From: SIG402 sp045651955
Lineage (GTDB): Bacteria; Bacillota; Clostridia; Christensenellales; Borkfalkiaceae
Assembly: GCA_045651955.1 (NCBI GenBank)
Contig: JAZRTI010000020.1
Span: forward strand, 1 to 64,000
Direction: 5' to 3'
DNA length: 64,000 bases
Every line of letters begins with the position of its first letter. Position 1 is the first letter of the stretch. The notes below the pieces were generated by a model. It made no database searches, was not told where the DNA came from, and saw only the letters and a program-made list of their open reading frames with translations. Position numbers and translations under genes: made by a program. Shown here in pieces: positions 34,022-41,992 of the stretch.

Positions 34022-35112
34022 TGGGGTATATTTTGGAAAAAGAAAAAAAGACGGGCAGTTCAAAAAAGACCAAACGGATCATTGCTTTGATTGCCGTTTT
34101 AAGTGGGCTTAGCAGCGGTACAATCTTTGCCGCGAAAGAAGTTTACGATTCCTGTTTTGATAGGTATGATAAGAAAAAATTGAGTACCGTTTACGGTGAA
34201 TTTGATTACAGCAGGGTTTCTGATAAACTGAATCGCCACCTGTTTCATTTTTACTCGGGAAAAATTAAATTGCAAGGGTATTTTTATCCTGCGGAAAATT
34301 CCAAGGGAGTGGTGGTTGTCAGCCATGGCATGCATGCGGGCGCAGATGACTATTTGCCCATAATCAGTTATTTGGTAAACTGCAATTTTTCGGTTTTTGC
34401 ATACGACTGCAAAGGAACTTATAATTCAGAAGGCGACTCTACGGTGGGAATGATTACACCGTTGGTTGACTTAGATTATGCGCTGCGCTTTATTGAAAAG
34501 GATTCGTATTTATCAAAGCAACCCATATTTTTGTTGGGACATTCCTGGGGCGGATATGCAGCAACTTCCGTGCTTTCCCTGCATGATAATATTAAAGCTT
34601 GTGCGGCAATTGCACCTTTTAACAGCGGTTATACGCTGATTGCTGAAAAAGGGGAGCAGTATGCAGGACCTTTGGCGGGTGGTTTGCCCAAACTGTTCTT
34701 GGATACTTATCAAAAAATACTGTTCAAGAATTACACCAAATATGATGCGGTAAAGGGAATTAACAGTACGGATGTTCCCGTATTGATTGCGCACGGAAAT
34801 AAGGATAGCGTTATTACTTTTGACGGGCAGTCGGTTATATCGCACAGAAAGGAAATTCGGGCTGAAAACGTGTATTATTATATTGGAAAAGCCGAAAATT
34901 CGGGGCACAATACGATTATGCACTCTAAAGCTGCTGTAAAATATCAAAAAGAAGTGGAAGAAGAGTTGGCAAAATTAAAAGCGGAAAAAGGGAAAACCTT
35001 AACCGAAAGCGACTTGGAAGCCTTTTGCAACAACGTAAATCATTCTCTTTACAGCGAAGTAAATGAAGAATTGATGAATAAAATTGTGGATATGTTTAAT
35101 AAAACATTATAA
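34021..35112 (+). CDS. Membrane-anchored alpha/beta hydrolase 3
   Basis: A ~363-residue protein with a basic N-terminus, a signal-anchor-like segment (~19-38) and an alpha/beta hydrolase domain. VSHGMHAG is the oxyanion region, LGHSWGG holds Ser175, HGNKDSV holds Asp262 and SGHNT holds His296. It resembles monoacylglycerol lipase/lysophospholipase-type enzymes. A helical, charged C-terminal extension (~305-363) is unlike the other two hydrolases. The start is uncertain: GTG 34,021 overlaps the upstream TAG, and TTG 34,033 is a good alternative. Confidence 0.85.
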   Translation: MGYILEKEKKTGSSKKTKRIIALIAVLSGLSSGTIFAAKEVYDSCFDRYDKKKLSTVYGEFDYSRVSDKLNRHLFHFYSGKIKLQGYFYPAENSKGVVVVSHGMHAGADDYLPIISYLVNCNFSVFAYDCKGTYNSEGDSTVGMITPLVDLDYALRFIEKDSYLSKQPIFLLGHSWGGYAATSVLSLHDNIKACAAIAPFNSGYTLIAEKGEQYAGPLAGGLPKLFLDTYQKILFKNYTKYDAVKGINSTDVPVLIAHGNKDSVITFDGQSVISHRKEIRAENVYYYIGKAENSGHNTIMHSKAAVKYQKEVEEELAKLKAEKGKTLTESDLEAFCNNVNHSLYSEVNEELMNKIVDMFNKTL

Positions 35113-35125
35113 AGGAGAAAAAAAT

Positions 35126-35596
35126 ATGTATTGTCAAAACTGCGGTAAATTTATTGGGAACGATGCAACGTTATGTGATGAGTGCAGGGAGAAATCTGGG
35201 GCGGCTGAAACCGTTACCCAAAATGCTACGCAAGCGCCAAACCCTGCAAATCAATTTACATATACCCCCGAAAGCGCGGTTAGCTTAGGTAAGGCCATTG
35301 CGGCAATGGTTTTATCCAACGTGGGTTTTTTGCTTATTTACATAGGTATTTTCGTGCTGGTTGGCTTACTGGCGTCAGAATCTGATTTGGGTGGAATGCC
35401 TGTCCTTTTCTTTTTTGGGTTTATTGTAACTTTGCTTGGGTTGATTTTCGGTATTCAATCCATCAACCACTTTAAGGCAACATCTATGGTAAAAACCGGA
35501 AAAAGAATACCCCTTTTAATTTTGGGCATTATTTCTGTTGTGCTGGCATCCCTTGGGTTGTTTATTGGGGCTATTCTATTGATTGCGTTGCTGTAA
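35126..35596 (+). CDS. Zinc-ribbon membrane protein
   Basis: A 156-residue protein beginning MYCQNCGKFIGNDATLCDEC, a zinc ribbon with four Cys in two CxxC pairs. A Pro/Ala/Asn-rich linker leads to three or so membrane segments (~60-85, 92-115, 130-155). Proteins of this layout often act as membrane adaptors or regulators. AAGGAG (35,112-35,117) sets the start. Last gene of the lipid operon; an intrinsic terminator follows. Confidence 0.8.
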   Translation: MYCQNCGKFIGNDATLCDECREKSGAAETVTQNATQAPNPANQFTYTPESAVSLGKAIAAMVLSNVGFLLIYIGIFVLVGLLASESDLGGMPVLFFFGFIVTLLGLIFGIQSINHFKATSMVKTGKRIPLLILGIISVVLASLGLFIGAILLIALL

Positions 35597-35611
35597 ATAA
35601 CTGAATAGTGT

Positions 35612-35656
35612 AGCGGTTAAACGGTTCCGTGTTGGGGTGTTTAGCCGCTTTTTTTA
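35612..35656 (+). terminator. Intrinsic terminator closing the lipid operon
   Basis: AGCGGTTAAAC (35,612-35,622) pairs with GTTTAGCCGCT (35,639-35,649) with one G-T wobble, followed by seven T's. Confidence 0.88.
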
Positions 35657-35674
35657 TTATATGAATGAAACATA

Positions 35675-35702
35675 TTGAATTTTTTAATTTTTCTGATATA
35701 AT
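35675..35702 (+). promoter_or_regulatory. Promoter of the DUF1292/csaA unit
   Basis: TTGAAT (35,675-35,680), 16-bp spacer with extended TGA, TATAAT (35,697-35,702). A second -10-like TGATACAAT lies near 35,742-35,750. Confidence 0.6.
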
Positions 35703-35772
35703 AAATATATGTTTTTTTGCAGCATGTAAAATGATTTCAAATGATACAATAATTTTAATATAGGTGCAGCGT

Positions 35773-36039
35773 ATGGAAAAGAAAATAGATAATATCTTGT
35801 TTTTTACGGGTAAAGATGGTTCACAGCTGGTTTTTCGCGTATTATTTACCTATCATAGCCAAACAACAAACAGGGATTACGCGGTGTTTTACAACGAAAA
35901 AGATGAAAATCACATAATTGCTTACGCTTACGACGAAAATTTAACGTTAAGTGAAATTGCATCACAGGAAGAATACGCAGAATTGGAACAAGCCCTGCGC
36001 GCTTATGACCAAGAAGTTGCTGCTAATCAAAATTCCTAA
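35773..36039 (+). CDS. DUF1292 family protein
   Basis: An 88-residue acidic protein (ILFFTGKDGSQLVFRVLFTY..., YAVFYNEKDE, IIAYAYDE). This matches DUF1292 (YrzB-like), a small cytoplasmic Bacillota family of unknown function. AGGTG at 35,762-35,766 points to ATG 35,773; an upstream in-frame GTG is inside that site. Confidence 0.8.
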   Translation: MEKKIDNILFFTGKDGSQLVFRVLFTYHSQTTNRDYAVFYNEKDENHIIAYAYDENLTLSEIASQEEYAELEQALRAYDQEVAANQNS

Positions 36040-36078
36040 CCGTAAAATTAAGGCGGATTTCATTGTTTGGAGATAGGT

Positions 36079-36414
36079 ATGCAAGAAACATCAGTAAACG
36101 ATTTTTTTAAGTTGGATATCCGTGTTGGGGTGGTGGTCAGCGCCCGCCCTTTTGCAAAGGCAAAAAGACCGGCTTATCAACTTGCCATTGATTTTGGGGA
36201 AGAACTTGGTATAAAACGATCTTCTGCACAAATTACAGAACAATACACCTGTGAAGATTTGTTGGGAAAACAAGTGCTTGCCGTGGTTAATTTTCCAGCA
36301 AAGCAAATTGCCAACTTTCTTTCGGAAGTGTTGGTTCTTGGCACGTACAGCGAAGGCGGTGTGGTGCTTGCTGTTCCCGATAAGCCCGTTAAAAATGGGG
36401 ATAAATTAGGGTAA
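36079..36414 (+). CDS. csaA: CsaA-like tRNA-binding domain protein
   Basis: A 111-residue OB-fold protein beginning MQETSVNDFFKLDIRVGVVVSA with the GKQVLAVVNFPAKQIANF block of CsaA. The domain is homologous to the MetRS C-terminal tRNA-binding domain. CsaA has been described as a secretion-related chaperone or tRNA binder. Start 36,079 follows GGAG; an upstream ATG at 36,067 is less well placed. Followed by a terminator. Confidence 0.9.
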   Translation: MQETSVNDFFKLDIRVGVVVSARPFAKAKRPAYQLAIDFGEELGIKRSSAQITEQYTCEDLLGKQVLAVVNFPAKQIANFLSEVLVLGTYSEGGVVLAVPDKPVKNGDKLG

Positions 36415-36417
36415 CGC

Positions 36418-36446
36418 ATCCCTGTTCAATAGAACAGGGATTTTTT
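36418..36446 (+). terminator. Intrinsic terminator after csaA
   Basis: ATCCCTGTTC (36,418-36,427), AATA loop, GAACAGGGAT (36,432-36,441), then T's. Confidence 0.92.
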
Positions 36447-36510
36447 ATATGGGCGGTAAGTTATCTTTGCTTGCGGTGGATTTTCCGTTCCTTGTAAACT
36501 GCCCAAGGTA

Positions 36511-36610
36511 AAAGTTGCATAAAATAATAATTATACATAATATATGCATAAATTGTGAATATATAAACAAATTTATAAAATATATTCTTAAAAAATGCAT
36601 ATTGTTGCAT
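36511..36610. promoter_or_regulatory. AT-rich operator-like region upstream of argC (possible ArgR boxes)
   Basis: The half-site-like words TGCAT, ATACA, TGAAT, ATTCT and ATGCA recur. The clearest dyad is ATGCA-TATTGT-TGCAT (36,595-36,610+), directly upstream of the -35. The pattern recalls ARG boxes (TGAAT-N4-ATTCA), but no copy is an exact match. Confidence 0.35.
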
Positions 36611-36618
36611 AAAATTAC

Positions 36619-36647
36619 TTGCCAAATATGAAAAAAAGGGGTATAAT
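36619..36647 (+). promoter_or_regulatory. Promoter of the arginine operon
   Basis: TTGCCA (36,619-36,624), 17-bp spacer, TATAAT (36,642-36,647). The argC ribosome site AAAGGAAAG is at 36,685-36,693. Confidence 0.8.
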
Positions 36648-36696
36648 ATCAAAAGTAGAAAAAAATGGGCTAATATTTACCCGAAAAGGAAAGCAT

Positions 36697-37623
36697 ATGA
36701 AAACTGTTTTTATTGATGGGAAAGCAGGAACCACGGGGCTTCGCATTGAAGAACGTCTTGCAGGAAGAACGGACGTAACGTTACTTTCTTTACCCGAATC
36801 AGAAAGGAAAAATCCTGTAAAGCGGAAAGAAATAATAAATAATTCGGATATCGTTTTTTTATGCTTGCCCGATGCAGCCGCAAGGGAAGCAGTTTCTATG
36901 GTGGAAAATCCTGCGGTAACGGTGATTGACGCATCTACGGCACACCGCACGCTGGATAGTTGGGCATACGGATTCCCCGAACTTTCGCCCGACTTTTGTA
37001 AAAAAGTGCAGACTTCCAAAAGAATTGCGGTGCCCGGATGCCACGCAAGCGGCTTTATTGCTTTGGTTTATCCGTTGGTTGAAGCAGGCATCATTGATAA
37101 AGGCGAACTGCTAACGGCGCACTCTGTTACGGGTTACAGCGGCGGCGGTAAGGGGATGATTGCCGAATACGGAGATGCAAACCGCAGTAATTTGTTGGAT
37201 GCCCCCAGGCAGTACGGAATTATGCAAGCACATAAGCACCTTCCCGAAATGGTAAAAACTACGGGGCTTTTGCATGCGCCCGTGTTTATGCCTATCGTTG
37301 CGGATTTTTATTCGGGTATGGAAGTTACCGTGCCCCTGTTTGCTAAGCAAGTAAAGGGCGGCGTGCAGGCGATTCGTTCGCTTTATGCGGAAAAGTATCG
37401 CGGTCCCATTGTTACGTATACGGAAGGCGCTGACGAGGGGGGATTCCTTTCGGCGGCTGCACTTTCGGGCAAAGACGGAATGCAAATTCAAGTATTGGGT
37501 AACGAGGAACGCATCCTTTTGGTTGCCAGATACGATAATCTGGGCAAAGGTGCCTCAGGTGCAGCCGTAGAATGCTTAAATTACAAATTGGGCTGTGATC
37601 CTACGCAAACTTTGGTTTTATAA
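36697..37623 (+). CDS. argC: N-acetyl-gamma-glutamyl-phosphate reductase, short (type 2) form
   Basis: A 308-residue NADP-dependent reductase of arginine synthesis. It has the N-terminal nucleotide-binding GKAGTTGLRI, the catalytic Cys115 in VPGCHASG, and TGYSGGGK and AHKHLPEM blocks. The ~310-residue length and motif set are those of the ArgC2-type subfamily rather than the ~345-residue form. First gene of argCJBDF; it overlaps nothing, and argJ starts 13 bases after the stop. Confidence 0.95.
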   Translation: MKTVFIDGKAGTTGLRIEERLAGRTDVTLLSLPESERKNPVKRKEIINNSDIVFLCLPDAAAREAVSMVENPAVTVIDASTAHRTLDSWAYGFPELSPDFCKKVQTSKRIAVPGCHASGFIALVYPLVEAGIIDKGELLTAHSVTGYSGGGKGMIAEYGDANRSNLLDAPRQYGIMQAHKHLPEMVKTTGLLHAPVFMPIVADFYSGMEVTVPLFAKQVKGGVQAIRSLYAEKYRGPIVTYTEGADEGGFLSAAALSGKDGMQIQVLGNEERILLVARYDNLGKGASGAAVECLNYKLGCDPTQTLVL

Positions 37624-37636
37624 ACGGGAGAAGGTT

Positions 37637-38848
37637 ATGAAGATGATTGAAGGCGGCGTTTGTGCCGCAAAAGGGTTCACCGCAAACGGAGTACATGCGG
37701 GGATAAGAAAAAACAAAACGAAAAAGGATTTATCTTTAATATATTGTGAAGTGCCGGCAAGTGCCGCTTCTGTTTATACCACGAATTTGGTAAAGGGTGC
37801 GCCGTTGCTTGTAACCAAAGAAAACTTAAAAGGCGGCATTGCTCGCGCAATTATATGTAACAGCGGTATTGCAAACACTTGTAACGCAAACGGTGTGGAA
37901 GTTGCGCGTGAAACTTGCGTGCTTTTGGGTCAGGCATTAAACGTTTCGGATAAGGAAATTATTGTTGCTTCTACGGGGGTTATCGGTCAACCCTTGGATA
38001 TCAACCCCATTAAAAATGCAATTCCCGCATTAATTCAGGGGCTGGGAAATTACAGCAACGAAGCGGCGGAAGGTATAATGACCACGGATACCGTGAAAAA
38101 GGAAATCGCTATTTCCTTTACTGTGGGCGGTAAAGAATGTAAAATTGGTGGTATTGCAAAGGGGTCGGGGATGATTCATCCCAACATGGCAACTATGCTT
38201 GTATTTATTACCACGGACTGTAATATTTCTACCGAAATGCTGCAAAAAGCACTTTCTTCGGATATAGAAAATACTTTCAATATGGTCAGCGTGGACGGAG
38301 ATACTTCTACTAACGACATGGTAACCGTGCTTGCCAGCGGACTTGCCGGGAATGAAAAAATTACGGCAGAGGGGGAAGATTTTACCGCCTTTATGCAAGC
38401 GCTGAACACGGTAACCGTATATCTCTGCAAAAAAATTGCAGGGGATGGGGAAGGCGCTACCAAAATGCTGGAATGCGAAGTTTTTGGCGCTAAAGACCTG
38501 AAAACGGCGCGTACGGCAGCAAAAAGCGTAATTTGCTCCTCTTTGGTAAAGGCTGCAATGTTTGGTTCGGATGCAAACTGGGGAAGAATCCTGTGTGCAA
38601 TCGGTTATAGCGGCGCTGACGTAGACGTAAATAAAATTGACGTTTCTTTCCGCTCCGAAAAGGGAGAAATTGCAGTTTGCAAAATGGGCGCAGGAATTGA
38701 TTTTTCTGAAGAGGTAGCAAAGGAAATTTTATTACAGAATGAAATTGTAATTTCGGTAAATCTGAACCAGGGAAATGCACAAAGTGTTGCTTGGGGTTGT
38801 GATTTGACCTACGATTACGTGAAAATTAACGGGGATTACCGTACCTGA
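37637..38848 (+). CDS. argJ: Glutamate N-acetyltransferase / ornithine acetyltransferase
   Basis: A 403-residue bifunctional enzyme recycling the acetyl group from acetylornithine to glutamate. It self-cleaves before the nucleophilic Thr186 within KGSGMIHPNMATM, giving alpha and beta chains. Its presence explains why no argE is needed here. It also has the expected CNSGIANTCN and VDGDTSTNDMV segments. The start is set by GGGAGAAGG upstream of ATG 37,637. Confidence 0.96.
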   Translation: MKMIEGGVCAAKGFTANGVHAGIRKNKTKKDLSLIYCEVPASAASVYTTNLVKGAPLLVTKENLKGGIARAIICNSGIANTCNANGVEVARETCVLLGQALNVSDKEIIVASTGVIGQPLDINPIKNAIPALIQGLGNYSNEAAEGIMTTDTVKKEIAISFTVGGKECKIGGIAKGSGMIHPNMATMLVFITTDCNISTEMLQKALSSDIENTFNMVSVDGDTSTNDMVTVLASGLAGNEKITAEGEDFTAFMQALNTVTVYLCKKIAGDGEGATKMLECEVFGAKDLKTARTAAKSVICSSLVKAAMFGSDANWGRILCAIGYSGADVDVNKIDVSFRSEKGEIAVCKMGAGIDFSEEVAKEILLQNEIVISVNLNQGNAQSVAWGCDLTYDYVKINGDYRT

Positions 38849-38862
38849 TAAAGGAGAAACTT

Positions 38863-39747
38863 ATGTCTATTGAATTAACCAATGCCGGACGTGCCGAAGT
38901 TTTAACACAAGCACTTCCTTATATTCAAAAATACTATGGAAAGGTAATCGTAATTAAATACGGCGGCAACGCAATGATTAACGAAACCTTGAAACAGCAG
39001 GTGATGGAAGATATCGTTCTTTTGCACCTTGTTGGAATAAAAATTGTTTTGGTGCACGGCGGCGGGCCCGAAATTACCGAAACTTTGCAAAAAGTAGGTA
39101 AGAAAACGGAGTTTGTGGACGGACTGCGCGTAACGGACAAAGAAACGGTAGACGTGGTTCAAATGGTTCTTGCCGGCAAAATCAATAAAAGCCTTGTCAA
39201 TCTTTTGGGCTTAAATGGCGGAAAGGCGGTTGGGCTTTCGGGCTTGGACGGTCGCATGATTCGCGCCGCAAAAAAAGACGAGCGGCTTGGTTATGTTGGT
39301 GAAGTGGTGGATGTAGATGTTTCCCCCATTTTAGATTTGCTGGAAAAAGACTACATTCCCGTAATTTCCACCCTTGGCTGTGATGAAGAAGGGAACGTAT
39401 ACAATATCAATGCGGATACTGCGGCTGCGTTTATCGCAGGAAAAATGAATGCTTCCCGTTTGATTATGATGACGGATATAGAGGGGATTTTAAGGGATAA
39501 AAACGATCCCAAGTCCTTAATTCCCTTGATAGACTTAAAAGAAGCGGACGAATTATTTAACGAAGGCGTAATTTCGGGCGGTATGATTCCCAAAGTGGAT
39601 TGTTGCGTTACCGCAATTCATAAAGGGGTAAAAAAGGTAATTATTTTGGATGGCCGTGTACCCCACGCCCTTTTAATTGAAACCATGACGGATGAAGGTG
39701 CCGGCACCATGGTTGTTAAGGAGAAGAAAGATGGAAATGAGTTCTAG
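38863..39747 (+). CDS. argB: N-acetylglutamate kinase
   Basis: A 294-residue amino-acid kinase. It shows IKYGGNAM (phosphate loop), VLVHGGGPEIT, an NINADTAAAFIA block and GGMIPKV near the end. It phosphorylates N-acetylglutamate, usually the arginine-inhibited step in argJ-type pathways. Position between argJ and argD is canonical; it overlaps the argD start by 17 bases. Confidence 0.96.
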   Translation: MSIELTNAGRAEVLTQALPYIQKYYGKVIVIKYGGNAMINETLKQQVMEDIVLLHLVGIKIVLVHGGGPEITETLQKVGKKTEFVDGLRVTDKETVDVVQMVLAGKINKSLVNLLGLNGGKAVGLSGLDGRMIRAAKKDERLGYVGEVVDVDVSPILDLLEKDYIPVISTLGCDEEGNVYNINADTAAAFIAGKMNASRLIMMTDIEGILRDKNDPKSLIPLIDLKEADELFNEGVISGGMIPKVDCCVTAIHKGVKKVIILDGRVPHALLIETMTDEGAGTMVVKEKKDGNEF

Positions 39748-40909
39748 ATTTCGTCATGATGCTTTTCTTGCCGATACATATAAGCGTTTCCCTGTGCAAA
39801 TAGTGAAAGGCAAGGGTTCTTTGGTTTATGATGAAACGGGAAAAGAGTACATTGACTTTAACTCGGGTATTGCGGTAAATACGTTTGGTATGTGTGATGA
39901 GGAGTGGATCAATGCGGTTACTGCGCAAATGCACAAATTTCAGCATACGTCCAACTTGTTTTATAACAACCCGGCTGCCGAACTTGCAGAACAACTGTGC
40001 ATGCGTACGGGTGCAAAAAAGGTGTTTTTCTCCAATTCCGGGGCAGAGGCTAACGAATGTGCGCTGAAAATTGCAAAAAAATACGCACTGTATAAAAAGG
40101 GAGAAGGAAATCATACCATTATTTCCATGCGCAGCAGTTTTCATGGCAGAACCATGGCAACGCTTGCCGCAACCGGTCAGGAAGTTTTGCACGACGATTT
40201 TTTACCCCTTCCCGAACGATATATCTATATTCGCCCCAACGATACGATTGGATTAAACAAAGCTATGCAGGAAAACGGTGTGGCGGCGGTTATTGTTGAA
40301 ATTGTGCAAGGGGAAGGTGGTGTAAAACCCTTAGAACAAGCATTTTTGAAAAGTATAGAGGCATTTTGTAGACAGCACGGTGCGGTATTTATTGTGGACG
40401 AAGTGCAAACGGGTAACGGCAGAACGGGTACGCTGTTTGCATACGAGCAATACGACTTAAAGCCCGACGTTGTAACCACGGCAAAGGGGCTGGGCGGCGG
40501 ATTGCCTATCGGGGCAACCTTAATATTTAATAAGGTAGAAGACGTGCTTACCCCGGGTTCTCACGGCTCAACTTTTGGTGGAAATCCCTTGGCGTGTGCA
40601 GGTGCGCTTTCCATTCTGAATCGGATTGATGACGACCTTTTGGCAGACGTGCGCCGCAAGTCGGAGTATTTAAGGGAAAAATTTAAGGATGCTGAAGGGG
40701 TAAACTTTGTTACGGGTTTGGGATTGATGCTTGGCGTTGATACGAAACTTCCCGTAGAAGAAGTGTTGGATAATTGTATTGCTTTGGGGGTTTTGCCCAT
40801 CCGTGCAAAAGAAAAAATCCGTATTTTGCCCCCGCTAAATATTCCCTTTGAGTTGTTGGTAAAGGGAACCGAATTATTACTAAAAGCGCTGCGAGGAGAA
40901 AGGGAATGA
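39731..40909 (+). CDS. argD: Acetylornithine aminotransferase
   Basis: A 392-residue class III PLP aminotransferase. It has FNSGIAVNTFG, SNSGAEANECALK, SFHGRTMATL and VDEVQTGNGRTG. The PLP Lys252 is in TTAKGLGGGLPIGA. It makes N-acetylornithine and possibly also N-succinyl-diaminopimelate. AAGGAG upstream selects ATG 39,731. The stop overlaps the argF start by 4 bases (ATGA). Confidence 0.95.
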   Translation: MEMSSRFRHDAFLADTYKRFPVQIVKGKGSLVYDETGKEYIDFNSGIAVNTFGMCDEEWINAVTAQMHKFQHTSNLFYNNPAAELAEQLCMRTGAKKVFFSNSGAEANECALKIAKKYALYKKGEGNHTIISMRSSFHGRTMATLAATGQEVLHDDFLPLPERYIYIRPNDTIGLNKAMQENGVAAVIVEIVQGEGGVKPLEQAFLKSIEAFCRQHGAVFIVDEVQTGNGRTGTLFAYEQYDLKPDVVTTAKGLGGGLPIGATLIFNKVEDVLTPGSHGSTFGGNPLACAGALSILNRIDDDLLADVRRKSEYLREKFKDAEGVNFVTGLGLMLGVDTKLPVEEVLDNCIALGVLPIRAKEKIRILPPLNIPFELLVKGTELLLKALRGERE

Positions 40910-41901
40910 AAAATTTAGGTTTTTTGAAGGGGAAAGACTTTTTGAAACTTTTAGATTTTACCCCCGAACAAATTGAAAAACTGGTGTTTTTGGCTGCAGA
41001 TTTTAAGAAGTTGAAAAAAGCAGGCAAACGCCACGAATATCTGAAAGGGAAAAATATTGCCCTGATTTTTGAAAAAACCAGCACGCGTACGCGTTGCAGT
41101 TTTGAAGTGGCTGCAAGAGATTTGGGTATGGGCGTTACTTACCTGGATCCGCAAGGCTCCCAAATTGGTAAAAAGGAAAGTATAGCTGATACCGCACGCG
41201 TTTTGTCGGGGATTTACGATGGAATTGAATATCGCGGTTTTGGTCAAGAAATTGTAGAAGAGTTGGCTGCTTATGCCTCTGTTCCCGTATGGAACGGCTT
41301 AACTAACGAATTTCATCCCACCCAAATTTTGGCAGATTTTTTAACCATTTACGAACGTTTTGGAAAATTAAAAGGCGTTAAGTTGGTTTATATGGGAGAT
41401 GCCCGTTACAACATGGGAAATTCCCTTATGGTTGGTGCGGCAAAAATGGGCATGCACTTTGTTGCCTGCGCGCCAAAAGCATATCAACCTTCGCAAGAAC
41501 TGGTGAATACCTGCCAAGAAATTGCCAAACAAACGGGCGGTTCCGTTACTTTGGAAACAGACCCCATTGCTGCCGTAAAAAATGCAAACGTAATTTATAC
41601 GGACGTTTGGGTGTCTATGGGCGAGCCCGCACAGGTTTGGGAAGAACGAATTTCTGCACTTTCTCCCTACCAAGTGAATACTAATTTAATGAACGCTGCA
41701 TCGCCTGATGCCGTATTTATGCACTGCTTACCTGCTTTCCACGATTGGAAAACAACCGTAGGAAAGGAAATGGGGGAAAAGTTTGGCAGGGCGGAAATGG
41801 AAGTAACGGATGAAGTGTTTGAAAGTCCGCGCTCTATTGTCTTTCAGGAGGCAGAAAACCGTATGCATACCATTAAAGCCGTTATGGCAGCAACGTTATA
41901 A
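40906..41901 (+). CDS. argF: Ornithine carbamoyltransferase
   Basis: A 331-residue enzyme joining carbamoyl phosphate and ornithine to citrulline. STRTR (residues 59-63) binds carbamoyl phosphate, and HCLP (273-276) carries the catalytic Cys. Also FHPTQILADFLT and the SMG loop VSMGEPAQVW. Last gene of argCJBDF; argG, argH and carAB are not in the window. Confidence 0.96.
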   Translation: MKNLGFLKGKDFLKLLDFTPEQIEKLVFLAADFKKLKKAGKRHEYLKGKNIALIFEKTSTRTRCSFEVAARDLGMGVTYLDPQGSQIGKKESIADTARVLSGIYDGIEYRGFGQEIVEELAAYASVPVWNGLTNEFHPTQILADFLTIYERFGKLKGVKLVYMGDARYNMGNSLMVGAAKMGMHFVACAPKAYQPSQELVNTCQEIAKQTGGSVTLETDPIAAVKNANVIYTDVWVSMGEPAQVWEERISALSPYQVNTNLMNAASPDAVFMHCLPAFHDWKTTVGKEMGEKFGRAEMEVTDEVFESPRSIVFQEAENRMHTIKAVMAATL

Positions 41902-41915
41902 TTGCTTTACTTACG

Positions 41916-41957
41916 GCGGGGAATTGTTTTTATTGCAAATCCCCGCTGTTTTCTATA
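41916..41957 (+). terminator. Intrinsic terminator after argF
   Basis: GCGGGGA (41,916-41,922) pairs with TCCCCGC (41,940-41,946), extended by TTG/CAA after one mismatch, then TGTTTTCT. Confidence 0.75.
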
Positions 41958-41992
41958 AAAATTTTACCGAAAATTAAAAAGGGGGTAAACTA

